A stretch of DNA of 64,000 nucleotides from Candidatus Poribacteria bacterium (GCA_026702755.1 JAPPBX010000090.1:1-64000), one strand, 5' to 3'; positions 9,019-17,893 are shown, numbered from the stretch's first letter. The notes: generated by a model not told the origin, from the sequence alone. Made by a program: numbers and translations.

Positions 9019-10080
9019 TTATTTCGGTGTGCGCCAGATCATGATACCGCCGACGACAGCATATAGGATGTTTGGTCCCCAACTGGCAAGAAAGGGGTGG
9101 AGTTTGCCCCCCTCACTTAATCCTTGGAGCGTTGCGAAGGAAAGTGCCCAATAGATAAAAGAGAGGAAAAAAGCAATCACTAAGCCTGCAAAAAAACCCG
9201 ATCTACCAAGGCGAATGGCAATGGGCGCGCCAAGCATAACAACGACAACAGCGGCGAACGGATATGCTGTGTTGTGATACAACTTAACCTGTTCCTTGCG
9301 TGAAATCTGACCGGCTTCTTGTTTGTAGGAGATCTGCTCACGAAGTTCCTTGATAGTCATCGCCCTGGGATCCTTTTCACTTCCGACAAAACGGGCAGGA
9401 TCCTCGTAGCGTTCAATAGCATGCGTTTCAAAATCCTCATAACCGACCTCAATGCCTTTCTCAAAATGCCGGATGTAGCCATTGGCGAGTTTCCATTGTG
9501 TAGGTGTCCATGTTGCCGATTTTGCGAATGTTATGCGAGCGAGTTCCTCTTCTGCGTTATACTCATAGATAGTGAGCTGCTGGATTTCACGATCATCTAA
9601 GTTAATCCGCTGCGAATAAAAGAGGCGGTTGTTTTTACCTTTGAAAACAATGTTCCTACCGTAACGCGGTCTTACTTTATTTTGCAAGAGCTGCGCTTCA
9701 TGAAAAGCGGGTGCTGCAACGCGATTGTAAAAGACAGCAAAGAGTCCACAGATAAGAAGTGTCACAATTAAGACGGGTGCGAGGAGCCGGTAAACGCTCA
9801 TACCGCCCGCCTTCATCGCATCGAATTCGTTGCTTTGGATCATCCTACCGAGCACAAAAAAAACAGCCACAAACGCTGCAACAGGCACGACTTCCATAAT
9901 CCGGCGCGGTGCTTGAAAAAGAACAATTTTAACAGCGGTCATGTAAGCGACATCATCATCAAACTTCTTGATGTCCTTATCCAATAAACGCACGACAATC
10001 AGTAAGGCTATAAAGAACAGAAGTCCAACAAGAAAAGCTTTGAGGTATTCACGAAGCAGATACCGATCTAAAATATTCAA
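9019..10080 (-). CDS. lptG: LptF/LptG family LPS-export permease
   Basis: 353 residues, YjgP/YjgQ family. Three N-terminal membrane segments begin at MNILDRYLLREYLKAF, a periplasmic beta-jellyroll region spans about residues 125-255, and three C-terminal segments follow. In the family LptF and LptG form the inner-membrane dimer driven by the LptB ATPase that pulls lipopolysaccharide out of the membrane. It lies 74 bases downstream of its paralogue. Assignment as G rather than F rests only on order. lptB, lptC and lptA are not in the window. Confidence 0.88.
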   Translation of the reverse strand: MNILDRYLLREYLKAFLVGLLFFIALLIVVRLLDKDIKKFDDDVAYMTAVKIVLFQAPRRIMEVVPVAAFVAVFFVLGRMIQSNEFDAMKAGGMSVYRLLAPVLIVTLLICGLFAVFYNRVAAPAFHEAQLLQNKVRPRYGRNIVFKGKNNRLFYSQRINLDDREIQQLTIYEYNAEEELARITFAKSATWTPTQWKLANGYIRHFEKGIEVGYEDFETHAIERYEDPARFVGSEKDPRAMTIKELREQISYKQEAGQISRKEQVKLYHNTAYPFAAVVVVMLGAPIAIRLGRSGFFAGLVIAFFLSFIYWALSFATLQGLSEGGKLHPFLASWGPNILYAVVGGIMIWRTPK

Positions 10081-10154
10081 GGTGTGTCCTAAAATAAAAT
10101 ATCTTCGATTTTACAGGGTTGAAAATTGCGTTTGTACACGACGGGAGGTCTCGT

Positions 10155-11357
10155 TTACGATTCGGCTTTCCTATTAACAACAATGGGTAACTTTCTATCG
10201 CGATCGCGCCAAGTGCGCAGTTTCCCTTCGCCCATCACACGGATGCTTAGCGCAATACCGAACACACCGATAACGATATTTGGAAGCCACATAGCAAGGA
10301 CAGGAGACAGTATACCATTCAAACCTGTGCTTTGACCGACCTGAAGCAACAAATAATAAACCAAAATCACAACTAAACCGATGCCAAATCCAATCATTTT
10401 TCCACTCTGTTTCACCATCAATCCGAGAGGTATCCCCATTAATCCAAATGCCAGACATGCGAAGGGAATAGAGAATTTTTTATGATACTCAACCTGTGCA
10501 AAACGGAGTTTCTTAAGGGTAAATTCGGGATTTTTGCTCGTTTGTAGCGCACCTTCTAACGTATCGACGAATGCCCCAAGTTGAGCGATACGCATTGATC
10601 GTGGTGTTTGGTTCTGAAATGTGCCGCGTTCGAGATCTTCAGTCAACTGAAGAGCGAGGTTCTGCTGCTGGAATTTTGTTACGCGATATCCGTCTGAATT
10701 ATCGGTTGTGGGTTCGTAAGTGCGTCCATCATAAAGCGTAAGCATTGCCCTACCATTTTCAAAACCGAGGGTGGCTTCTTGTGCATGGCTGAACCGAGGG
10801 CGCCCGCCCCAAATACCATCCCATATTTTGACGTTCTGCATGCGTCCACTCTTTCGATCTGTGGATTCGTACATCCACAGCTTGCCTTCTGTTTCCAACT
10901 CTTTCATGACAGTGGCTTCTTCTAAAACGAAGGCTGGATTGTGCCTTTGGATATCGCGTTTGAGCGCAGCGTAAGCAAGGTTTGCCTGTGGTAGGGCATA
11001 GTCCATCAATACAAGATCAACGATGCTCAATAGCCCAACAACGACTAAAAAGGGTAGCATGAGATGATGGAAAGCGACACCGTGCGCTTTCATGGCGATG
11101 ATTTCATTATTGGTAGACAATCTTCCAAGTGCGAGCAAAATCGCGACCAAAGCCGCCATCGGAAGAGAGAGTACAATCGTCGCTGGCATCACATAGATGA
11201 GCAATTCAACGAGGTAAAGCGGACTTATCCCCTTCTTGACAAAAAGATTCGTCAATCGGAAAAGATCATCAAAGATGAGGATAAAGGTAAAACAGATAAG
11301 TGCTATTATGAAAGGTGGAAAAAATTCTTTAAGTATATACCGTGCTAATATTCTCAT
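10155..11357 (-). CDS. lptF: LptF/LptG family LPS-export permease
   Basis: 400 residues with the same layout as its neighbour: MRILARYILKEFFPPFI start, three membrane segments, a long periplasmic domain (about 130-300), then three membrane segments. The NNEIIAMKAHGVAFHHLM segment is the conserved cytoplasmic loop also seen as SNEFDAMKAGGMSVYRLL in the partner. First gene of the reverse operon lptF-lptG-methyltransferase; divergent from the gene at 11528. Confidence 0.88.
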   Translation of the reverse strand: MRILARYILKEFFPPFIIALICFTFILIFDDLFRLTNLFVKKGISPLYLVELLIYVMPATIVLSLPMAALVAILLALGRLSTNNEIIAMKAHGVAFHHLMLPFLVVVGLLSIVDLVLMDYALPQANLAYAALKRDIQRHNPAFVLEEATVMKELETEGKLWMYESTDRKSGRMQNVKIWDGIWGGRPRFSHAQEATLGFENGRAMLTLYDGRTYEPTTDNSDGYRVTKFQQQNLALQLTEDLERGTFQNQTPRSMRIAQLGAFVDTLEGALQTSKNPEFTLKKLRFAQVEYHKKFSIPFACLAFGLMGIPLGLMVKQSGKMIGFGIGLVVILVYYLLLQVGQSTGLNGILSPVLAMWLPNIVIGVFGIALSIRVMGEGKLRTWRDRDRKLPIVVNRKAES

Positions 11358-11492
11358 GGCCTTGGTGCAGCTGTCAACATTCCGTGGCAGGTATGCCAGT
11401 CAATAGGTTTCAAAAAATTATTGATTTACTATAAGCCGATATTGCTCTCTTATTCTATGAGTTGACTTTTATCGGAAAAATCTTCATTTAAT

Positions 11493-11521
11493 TTGAAATT
11501 TCGTTACAGAGATGTTATTAT
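11493..11521 (+). promoter_or_regulatory. Promoter giving a near-leaderless transcript
   Basis: TTGAAA (11493-11498), 17 bases, TATTAT (11516-11521). The ATG of the next gene is at 11528, so transcription starting 6-8 bases after the -10 box would begin at or beside the start codon. No Shine-Dalgarno sequence is present in the bases before this ATG. Confidence 0.5.
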
Positions 11522-11527
11522 ATCTAT

Positions 11528-11998
11528 ATGGAACTTACGTTGGAATCCATTCAACTCACAACCGACGATCTGACTGATGTAGCAGCACGCCATGCTTCTG
11601 CCCAAGAACTTTATTCTCCAACAGCCCCGAAGCCGCCTACAGCGCACTTGGGTTGGCGCGACAGATGGTGGTTGAATAACACAGCAGCGCAGCAGGTTGC
11701 CATTAACTACTGGTTCTTCGAGTCACACGATGAGGCATGCACGGCGGCTGATGAAGGCAGATTTCGGCTTTCAGCACAGACTGTGATGAAATTGGGTGGA
11801 CGCGATTCTATCTATCAACCTCCGCCGAACAACAAACACGGACTGGGTAACGTTGTGTGGCAGGCTGGAGCGAATTTCCTGTTCGTCCACCAGACTGTCG
11901 TTGTGCTGGTCGCGGAAGTCGGAGGGCGGGTTCCCGAGGAAACAACCCTCCGTATTGCGAAAAAAATCTTTAAGAAGATTGAAAATGCCGCGCCATGA
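11528..11998 (+). CDS. Hypothetical protein
   Basis: 156 residues, soluble, no signal peptide. Not recognised. Visible features are a Trp/Asn-rich stretch (GWRDRWWLNN) and a central alpha/beta-like pattern ending KKIFKKIENAAP. It is the only forward gene between two reverse-strand operons, divergent from lptF. The start is supported by a promoter placed immediately upstream. Confidence 0.6.
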   Translation: MELTLESIQLTTDDLTDVAARHASAQELYSPTAPKPPTAHLGWRDRWWLNNTAAQQVAINYWFFESHDEACTAADEGRFRLSAQTVMKLGGRDSIYQPPPNNKHGLGNVVWQAGANFLFVHQTVVVLVAEVGGRVPEETTLRIAKKIFKKIENAAP

Positions 11999-12031
11999 AA
12001 ACGACGTTAACCCAACGAGTGTTAATACTGC

Positions 12032-13096
12032 CTAATAATCTTGGTACCACGTTGCGGACTGCTTGGCAACCTGAACGTTTTGGACACCACCGAACTGGCG
12101 ATGTTTAAACCACGGCAACGCATTCTCCGCTGCGGCGTTTGCGTTCTCGAAATTTGTCGTCGCCTCATTTTCAAGGAACTGTGTGACCGCACCGGTATCA
12201 GGATAGTATTGAACAGCATCTTTCCAGATTGCCCTTCCGCAGAGGAAACCGCTTGCCCCAGCCCCAGCTGCGAGGTTGACGTTTTCGATAAACTCTTCAA
12301 TATCCACGCCAGCACTCAAAATGACCCAGGGTAGTGTTGAGGTTTCATCCAATTTCTGGCAGACTTCCTTCACTTCAGCGAGTTCGTACGCCGAATCTCC
12401 CGCATAAAAATTAGCATCCTGATAATCTGCTGTGTATTTCAGATCGGCAGGAAATTCTAATTTCAGGATGTCAACCTTGTAACTCGGATCTGTGAATTCA
12501 GCGACGCTCCTAATCACAAGATCGGGTTTCTGTTTTGCGAAGGCGACGCTTTTCGTAGTGCCTTCAAGGGCGTAACTGACTAATTCTAACAAAAAGGGCA
12601 AATCCTGTTTTTCACACTCATCTCCGACGTGGCGCACAAAGGCTTGTTGGTGCTTGAGGGTTTCCGAAGAGGCATCAGGATGGTAATAAGCAAGGAGTTT
12701 AATCGCATCTGCTCCGGCGCGCTGTGCTTTAGCAATGCTCCAGTTTGCGATCGGATTAGAGAGGCGTTCGTTTTCGCCAACGCCTTCACTGACATAACCC
12801 GATTCTTCATAAGCCAGCAGCAATGCGACATCCCGCGGTATCTCGGTGATAGAGTAGGGGTGTCCGTAGATAGGATCGGTAAGAACCGCGGTGGCGTTCG
12901 GGGAAAGGACGCGGGTTATCAAAGTTTTGAGTGCTGCGACATCGTCGTAGTGAACATCACCTTTGTCCTTATCCAGTGCATCTGCAAGGGCTTGTACCAT
13001 AGAACCGCGCTGGTCAATCGCCATCATTTTAAACCGACCATTCGCATCGGCGAGTTTCATGATACCCCGCAATTTTCCAGAGGAAATATCGTTCAT
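12032..13096 (-). CDS. Tagatose 1,6-bisphosphate aldolase-like class I aldolase (LacD family)
   Basis: 354 residues. The start KLRGIMKLADANGRFKMMAIDQRGS is the LacD/YihT-family hallmark. The family forms a Schiff base through a Lys on a TIM barrel and cleaves ketose phosphates to dihydroxyacetone phosphate and an aldehyde; members act on tagatose 1,6-bisphosphate or 6-deoxy-6-sulfofructose 1-phosphate. ADAIKLLAYYHPD and LPFLLELVSY fit the barrel core. The exact substrate cannot be decided. AAAAGGAGAAG precedes the ATG. Monocistronic, with a palindromic repeat immediately upstream. Confidence 0.82.
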   Translation of the reverse strand: MNDISSGKLRGIMKLADANGRFKMMAIDQRGSMVQALADALDKDKGDVHYDDVAALKTLITRVLSPNATAVLTDPIYGHPYSITEIPRDVALLLAYEESGYVSEGVGENERLSNPIANWSIAKAQRAGADAIKLLAYYHPDASSETLKHQQAFVRHVGDECEKQDLPFLLELVSYALEGTTKSVAFAKQKPDLVIRSVAEFTDPSYKVDILKLEFPADLKYTADYQDANFYAGDSAYELAEVKEVCQKLDETSTLPWVILSAGVDIEEFIENVNLAAGAGASGFLCGRAIWKDAVQYYPDTGAVTQFLENEATTNFENANAAAENALPWFKHRQFGGVQNVQVAKQSATWYQDY

Positions 13097-13120
13097 TAAT
13101 TAACTTCTCCTTTTTCAATA

Positions 13121-13263
13121 GTCATCAGTTTGCTTCGCAGTGAGAATTCGGTTTTTCTGCGAAAAACCTTTCAGTTTTCAGTTAAGAGATAATGTGTAGT
13201 AGTGACAACGTATCTGCCCGCCACAAGAACGTGACTGAAAACTGACAACCGAAAACCGATGAC
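13121..13263. repeat. Dispersed palindromic repeat, copy 1
   Basis: Begins GTCATCAGTTTGCTTCGCAG and ends with AACCGATGAC, so the ends are inverted copies of GTCATC(A/G)GTTT. Related starts occur at 25702 and 35612. All three lie in reverse-strand intergenic gaps. Probably a miniature non-autonomous repeat family; boundaries approximate. Confidence 0.45.
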
Positions 13264-13266
13264 CAT

Positions 13267-14367
13267 TTAGTATTCACGTTCAACGAAAAAACGAATTAAA
13301 GAGAAAAATAGCTGCTTCGCCCGTCCATCAGGGAGATGGGCAAAATTGTTTTTAAAACGTCCAGCGGCTTCCTGTAAGAGTGCTTGAGACCGCTGTTGTG
13401 CGTAGGTAATTGATTTATATTTCTGCATGAGGTGGAGGACACTTTCGACTTCTGCCTCGGTTTTCTCATCACGCGGACGCGCCATGATGTCAATTATATG
13501 CTGAGCCTCAGCAGCACTACAGGCATTGATAAGATGAATGAGAACAAGGGTCCGTTTGCCTTCACTAATGTCCCCAGCAATCTCTTTTCCGTATCTGCCA
13601 ACATCGCCGATGAGGTTAAGGACATCGTCCTGAATTTGAAAAGCGACTCCGATCTCTTTGCCGAGTTCTACGAGTCCATCTATTTCCGTCTCATTTGCGC
13701 CACCGATGATTGCCCCAACCCTGCACGGCGTGATACAGGTATACCACGCAGTTTTCTGGACACACATCGTCAGGTAGTCATCCTCATCAAGATTCCAGCG
13801 GTTATCGTTCACCCAACTTAACTCAATATGTTGTCCCTCAACGACCTGGTTACTGAGTTGTATGAATTCAGATAAAATGCGAAAGGCGAGTTGATGTCCG
13901 AGAATGTCAGTGTTCCGATGGAGCATCTCCCACATCTTACAATGAAGGGCATCGCCGACGTTGATCGCCATCGGGATACCGTGCTTTTGATGGAGACACG
14001 GTTCACCCCTGCGGAGTTCGGAACCATCTTCAATATCATCGTGGATCAGGAGCCAATTCTGGAGGAGTTCAAGTGAAGCGGCGGTGTTAACGGCGCGCTG
14101 GGTATCCCCACCGAACGCCTCACACATGAGCATGCAGAGAGCAGGACGCAACCCTTTTGCGGCGCGGCGTGGGTAATCTAACATCATCTGGTACAACTGA
14201 TGTACATCCGGGTGCTCGTGGTCGGTCGGTAAGAACTCGAAAATACAGGCATCAACTTTATTTTTAACATCGCTGAGGTATTCTGTAACAAGGTGCTTCG
14301 TGGGTGAGGGTTCTTGTTCAGTCTTCTGCATCGCTTTCCTTACGTTTTGCGCCGTTTTTTGCTTCAC
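13267..14367 (-). CDS. Polyprenyl (geranyl/farnesyl/geranylgeranyl) diphosphate synthase
   Basis: 366 residues of trans-prenyltransferase. The first aspartate-rich motif is in LIHDDIEDGSELRRGEPCLH and the second in FQIQDDVLNLIGD; both bind Mg-diphosphate during head-to-tail condensation of isopentenyl diphosphate. GQHIELSW and the lid region KRTLVLIHLIN also match. A roughly 30-residue N-terminal extension precedes the usual start. Product chain length cannot be fixed reliably by eye. A strong promoter lies at 14450-14478. Confidence 0.88.
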   Translation of the reverse strand: MKQKTAQNVRKAMQKTEQEPSPTKHLVTEYLSDVKNKVDACIFEFLPTDHEHPDVHQLYQMMLDYPRRAAKGLRPALCMLMCEAFGGDTQRAVNTAASLELLQNWLLIHDDIEDGSELRRGEPCLHQKHGIPMAINVGDALHCKMWEMLHRNTDILGHQLAFRILSEFIQLSNQVVEGQHIELSWVNDNRWNLDEDDYLTMCVQKTAWYTCITPCRVGAIIGGANETEIDGLVELGKEIGVAFQIQDDVLNLIGDVGRYGKEIAGDISEGKRTLVLIHLINACSAAEAQHIIDIMARPRDEKTEAEVESVLHLMQKYKSITYAQQRSQALLQEAAGRFKNNFAHLPDGRAKQLFFSLIRFFVEREY

Positions 14368-14449
14368 TCAGCCCTGTCATAGTTTCATCGGATTCCTAAG
14401 CACGGACATCAGGCTTCATCAAGCGTTGACTTCCAAATTTTGCTTTAAA

Positions 14450-14478
14450 ATTATACCATATAATGGGGTGAAAATCAA
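14450..14478 (-). promoter_or_regulatory. Promoter of polyprenyl synthase gene
   Basis: On the reverse strand TTGATT (14478-14473), 17-base spacer, TATAAT (14455-14450). It lies 83 bases before the start codon at 14367 and fits the hexamer pattern seen elsewhere in this window. Confidence 0.7.
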
Positions 14479-14566
14479 ATTTTTGTTGAATAGGATTCGA
14501 TCCCATTACGCCTCGCAAGAAGTAAACAATTGAAAACCACAGTAGAGATTACCGACTGCTCATACT

Positions 14567-14803
14567 TTACAATTCATCCAAATCGAGTGCGACGAAACGG
14601 AACCCAAATGGTTTTATCCGCTCCACTAAGGTTTCCCGCAATTGAAGGGCACGTTCAAATTGGGCATCCGAGACCTGTATACGTAGAACAGGCGCATGGT
14701 CAAAGAGTGAAACGTCTTCCAGTTTGAATTCGTGTAGGATCTGCTCAACTTCCACCAATGCTGCGGAACTTTCGGCTTGCGCCATGTCGGCATCTTTTTC
14801 CAT
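14567..14803 (-). CDS. Small protein resembling the C-terminal domain of LarE
   Basis: 78 residues from the ATG at 14803, one base after the TAA of the SDR gene, so translation is probably coupled. The half from VEQILHEFKL to the end, especially LRIQV and RIKPFGFRFVALDLDEL, resembles the C-terminal tail of LarE, the sulfur-donor enzyme of nickel-pincer cofactor synthesis (LarE ends with a GFxYVTLDL-type segment). The N-terminal ATP-pyrophosphatase domain of LarE is absent. It may be a free-standing domain or a truncated relic; function unknown. Confidence 0.55.
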   Translation of the reverse strand: MEKDADMAQAESSAALVEVEQILHEFKLEDVSLFDHAPVLRIQVSDAQFERALQLRETLVERIKPFGFRFVALDLDEL

Positions 14804-14804
14804 C

Positions 14805-15611
14805 TTAGGACTGTCGCCTCCAGTCACTACCTGCCATGAACCCGCCATCAACGAAGACCATTTGTCCAGTAACAAAGTCGGAGGCATTAGACGCAAAAAA
14901 GATTGTCAAGCCAGCCAAGTCTTCAGGCTCACCCCATCGATCTGCCGGAGTGCGATTGAGAATCCACCGGTTTCGATTGTCCTCGCGTGCGGGGGCAGTC
15001 ATCTCGGTTCGGATGAAACCGGGTGCGATACCGTTGACCTGAATGTTGTGTTCCGCCCACTCTACCGCAAGCAGTTTTGTCAATTGGAGGAGTCCGCCCT
15101 TCGCTGCTGTATAGGCGACACTCGTCGGCAGCCCAATCGCTGAGGTAAGCGATAACGTGTTGATGACCTTCCCCGATTTTTGCCGCTGCATTACATTCCC
15201 GCAGGCTTTCGCGAGAAAGAACGCACCTTTCAGATTAACATCTGTAACGAAATCCCAATCCGCCTCAGTGAATTCGAGCGCAGGGTTACGTATATTGACA
15301 CCGGCGTTGTTGACGAGCACATCAAGTCTACCGAAAGTTTCCACTGTCTGGGCAACGAGGGCATCAATTTCGTTAAGGTTGCTGACATCTGCCTGAATTG
15401 GGAGGACGTTTCTGCCAGTCTCACCAGCAATCTGTTCAGCGATGGGGGTTAGTGTCTCTATTTTCCTACCCACGATGACGAGTTCAGAACCTGCACCTGC
15501 AAGCCCTTCCGCCATCGCAAGCCCAATGCCACGACTTGCCCCGGTGACGAGGCTCACCTTGCCTTCCAACTGAAATTGTTGGACAGTGGCTATAGCGGAT
15601 TTTTGATTCAT
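14805..15611 (-). CDS. Short-chain dehydrogenase (gluconate 5-dehydrogenase-like)
   Basis: 268 residues, classical SDR: TGASRGIGLA nucleotide motif near residue 20, NNAG (LVNNAGVNIRN), active-site Tyr in SVAYTAAKGG, and C-terminal VTGQMVFVDGG. Closest by eye to gluconate 5-dehydrogenase/3-oxoacyl-ACP-reductase-like members; the exact substrate is unknown. Followed one base later by the LarE-tail-like gene. Confidence 0.88.
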   Translation of the reverse strand: MNQKSAIATVQQFQLEGKVSLVTGASRGIGLAMAEGLAGAGSELVIVGRKIETLTPIAEQIAGETGRNVLPIQADVSNLNEIDALVAQTVETFGRLDVLVNNAGVNIRNPALEFTEADWDFVTDVNLKGAFFLAKACGNVMQRQKSGKVINTLSLTSAIGLPTSVAYTAAKGGLLQLTKLLAVEWAEHNIQVNGIAPGFIRTEMTAPAREDNRNRWILNRTPADRWGEPEDLAGLTIFFASNASDFVTGQMVFVDGGFMAGSDWRRQS

Positions 15612-15648
15612 ATTTCACTCCGATTAATCAGGTTTATTCCGCCCAATC

Positions 15649-16053
15649 TTATTTGTTGTCTGTGGCGCGTGCCATATCGGGTTTGATACCCTTTGGTGGT
15701 GCAATCCGGGTATCCACACCGACACGCGCTGAATGAAAATCTGTGTTCTCTATGGGTTCAATTGAAAGCCGATATCCAAGCGCGGCAAGAATAGTTAGGA
15801 ACATATCAACGCGCGGTGCCGCCTCACCCGAAAGTGCGTCCAAGAGCGTTTGTGGATCCATTCCGGTTTGCTTGGTAAGTTCCGGGATTCCTCCTTGTGC
15901 GTCTATAACTGCCTGGAGCGCGCTCATCAACGCGGCAGAGTCCCCGTATATTTGATAATCCGCTAATACTGCTTGAAGAAATCCAATTGCAGCCTCGTGG
16001 TCGGCGGTAAGGTCTTCAATGAGAACATCGCGCCATTTTCTTAGTTTTCTCAC
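15649..16053 (-). CDS. Antitoxin-like (HigA/addiction-module) protein without a neighbouring toxin
   Basis: 134 residues from a GTG at 16053, chosen because the sequence from there (VRKLRKWRDVLIEDL) aligns start-to-start with the antitoxin at 19746 (MRKYRKWRDIVVEQL); a longer frame reaches 16110 but overlaps the VWA gene. The shared region continues with GDSAALMSAL, GGIPELTKQTGMDPQTLLDALSGE and FLTILAALGYRLSIEP, an XRE-type helix-turn-helix pattern. It carries a unique 30-residue C-terminal tail. No toxin gene adjoins it; upstream is the VWA gene, 28 bases away. Confidence 0.68.
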   Translation of the reverse strand: MRKLRKWRDVLIEDLTADHEAAIGFLQAVLADYQIYGDSAALMSALQAVIDAQGGIPELTKQTGMDPQTLLDALSGEAAPRVDMFLTILAALGYRLSIEPIENTDFHSARVGVDTRIAPPKGIKPDMARATDNK

Positions 16054-16081
16054 GTGTGTGCCTCGTTGTACTTCGGCTAAT

Positions 16082-17281
16082 CTACTCCGGTAAACCTTCG
16101 GACTCCGCATATTGACGCAATAGGTCTGTATTAACCACCTTTATTTTTCCGTTGTGCTCTTCAATGAGAGAAACAAGCAGCTGCGCACCCGGGGAACGTT
16201 TCAAGTCAATCTCAAGTGCGACGACATAAATAGCGGCATTATTCCGGTTATGCTCGCGCATAGCATCAAGAATCTTCTCCGTGTTTGTTTCAATTGAAGA
16301 TCCCTTGACTGTGGTGGGAAGCCCATCCGTCACTAAAACAATCACAGAAGAATCAAGCGCGAGTGCCGCTTGAAGTGCCGCAAGAATATTTGTTCCAACA
16401 TTTCCGTGAATGCGCTCAGGCCTAAATTTATCAAGGTATTTCAAGGTGCGTTTCATATTCTCGGCGTTCGCCGGTAGCATCTCTTTGTGCATAGCTTGCG
16501 CCTGTGTAGAAAAGGCTACTACGTTTAACGTATCGTGGCTGCCAAGCATTAGCACGGAGTCCTTAATAGAGTTAACAGCCAATTCGAGTTTGTTAAGTCC
16601 TGCAGCCTGCATACTTGCGGAAATATCAAGACAGTAAACGACATCTTTGGGGCCTCCAAATTCATCAAGGAAATCAATGATGCCGAGTCGATCTGCGATA
16701 CCGCTACTTCCACCACCGCCGAGGAGTCCATCGCCACCACCCTGTCCATCACCACGGAATCTGCCCATTCCATCTCCGCGTGCCCGGACTCTGCCGGTAA
16801 CGAGGCCGCGTCCATCGGTGCGTCCGGGTTGTGCGATTAATCTACTGAGGTTCGAGGCTTCGGCTTCGCGCAATTTTGCATCCGTCATAACATCGGGAAC
16901 GAACTCACTCAAGGGTGCTTTGTTAACTTCCACATCTTCAATCACAACACGTGGACTGAATTTAACAACTTCATCTACTTTGTTCCGAGCGGTTTCAATC
17001 TTCTTATCCATCGCATCTCTGGCGAGCTGCTGATTGGGATCATACATTTTTTTCGTGAGGGGTGGTTTCGGCTTCGGTTTCCGCTTTCTGGGAGCCTCTG
17101 CGTCGTTAATCAAGTCAACAGCAAGTGCGTCTGCCTGTTCTTGATTGAGCTGATTTATCGGGAGAAAAAGGTAAGTAATAGCAAAAATCATGTGTAAGAT
17201 AAGGGATAACAGGATAACTGAGCGCGTGCGGTTTCTACGTCGTTTTGCATCAACACCCCAATTCAGCAGATGATTTAACAT
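16082..17281 (-). CDS. Membrane-anchored von Willebrand factor A domain protein
   Basis: 399 residues. One membrane segment at about 23-41 (VILLSLILHMIFAITYLFL) is followed by a basic/Pro-rich linker (RKRKPKPKPP) like TonB-type periplasmic spacers, a Gly-rich stretch (about 170-200), then a VWA domain from about 210 with a MIDAS metal site DISAS and TDGLP. I infer an inner-membrane protein exposing a protein-binding VWA domain in the periplasm. No MoxR-type ATPase is adjacent. Likely co-transcribed with the antitoxin-like gene. Confidence 0.78.
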   Translation of the reverse strand: MLNHLLNWGVDAKRRRNRTRSVILLSLILHMIFAITYLFLPINQLNQEQADALAVDLINDAEAPRKRKPKPKPPLTKKMYDPNQQLARDAMDKKIETARNKVDEVVKFSPRVVIEDVEVNKAPLSEFVPDVMTDAKLREAEASNLSRLIAQPGRTDGRGLVTGRVRARGDGMGRFRGDGQGGGDGLLGGGGSSGIADRLGIIDFLDEFGGPKDVVYCLDISASMQAAGLNKLELAVNSIKDSVLMLGSHDTLNVVAFSTQAQAMHKEMLPANAENMKRTLKYLDKFRPERIHGNVGTNILAALQAALALDSSVIVLVTDGLPTTVKGSSIETNTEKILDAMREHNRNNAAIYVVALEIDLKRSPGAQLLVSLIEEHNGKIKVVNTDLLRQYAESEGLPE

Positions 17282-17374
17282 GATAAAGCCCTCCGAGTTT
17301 CGTTTCTCTTTTTAGCCGTCCGTTTTGAAATTATAGATTTATTTACAAGTAATAAGTTTTGTAATTTTGAATGC

Positions 17375-17893
17375 CTACGCTTCTGACGCAGCTTGTTGAT
17401 TTTCAAAAGCCTGAATCCACGTTTTGCCTTCAGGTGTCAGTTCATAATAGGTATGGTTGCGATGTTTGATCCATTTGCCCTTGACGATATTCTTGCGATA
17501 GTGGATAATCCGTCCTTCAACGCGCTTCAAACCACCGAGGTCCCGTAATTTGCGATGTCGCTGGTGCATCTCCTCCAACGGAATCCTTAAAGTTTCAGCC
17601 ACAACAATAGAGTAGTCCATTCCCAATTCTTGATGGTGTTTCAGTATAAAGTAATCGGTTTCATCAAGCTCAGCAAATTCGGGTGGGAGTGCGTCTGAAT
17701 CCGCTGACATCTCGGTTTTTTGAATCTCATCCCACGTTACATTCAGTAATCGTTCTGTTCGGAAACCTTGTACTGCGTTACACGTAGCATCATGGACAGT
17801 AATGGTGCCGTCCTCTTTGAAATAACCGGTAATTGCATCGTCCTCTTGTGGTGCGCAACACTTCGCAATTTTGTACGTTAATGCATCTACCAT
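17375..17893 (-). CDS. RelA/SpoT-type cysteine (zinc-finger/RIS) domain joined to a winged-helix-like region
   Basis: 172 residues. The N-terminal part, AKCCAPQEDDAITGYF, TITVHDATCNAV and ERLLNVTWDE, matches the conserved Cys-rich segment that precedes the ACT domain in RelA/SpoT stringent-response enzymes (CC...G(D)xIxG(Y/F)...VHxxxC). Here it stands alone without HD, synthetase or TGS domains. Residues about 80-165 look like a helix-rich transcription-regulator-type region (TDYFILKHHQELGMDY, LGGLKRVEGRIIHYRKN, YYELTPEGKTW), resembling winged-helix proteins. A stand-alone regulator is inferred. Confidence 0.6.
   Translation of the reverse strand: MVDALTYKIAKCCAPQEDDAITGYFKEDGTITVHDATCNAVQGFRTERLLNVTWDEIQKTEMSADSDALPPEFAELDETDYFILKHHQELGMDYSIVVAETLRIPLEEMHQRHRKLRDLGGLKRVEGRIIHYRKNIVKGKWIKHRNHTYYELTPEGKTWIQAFENQQAASEA

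Noticed and set aside
14530-14727. A 65-codon + strand frame
   Set aside because: It is antisense to the LarE-tail-like gene, which has family resemblance and coupled start.
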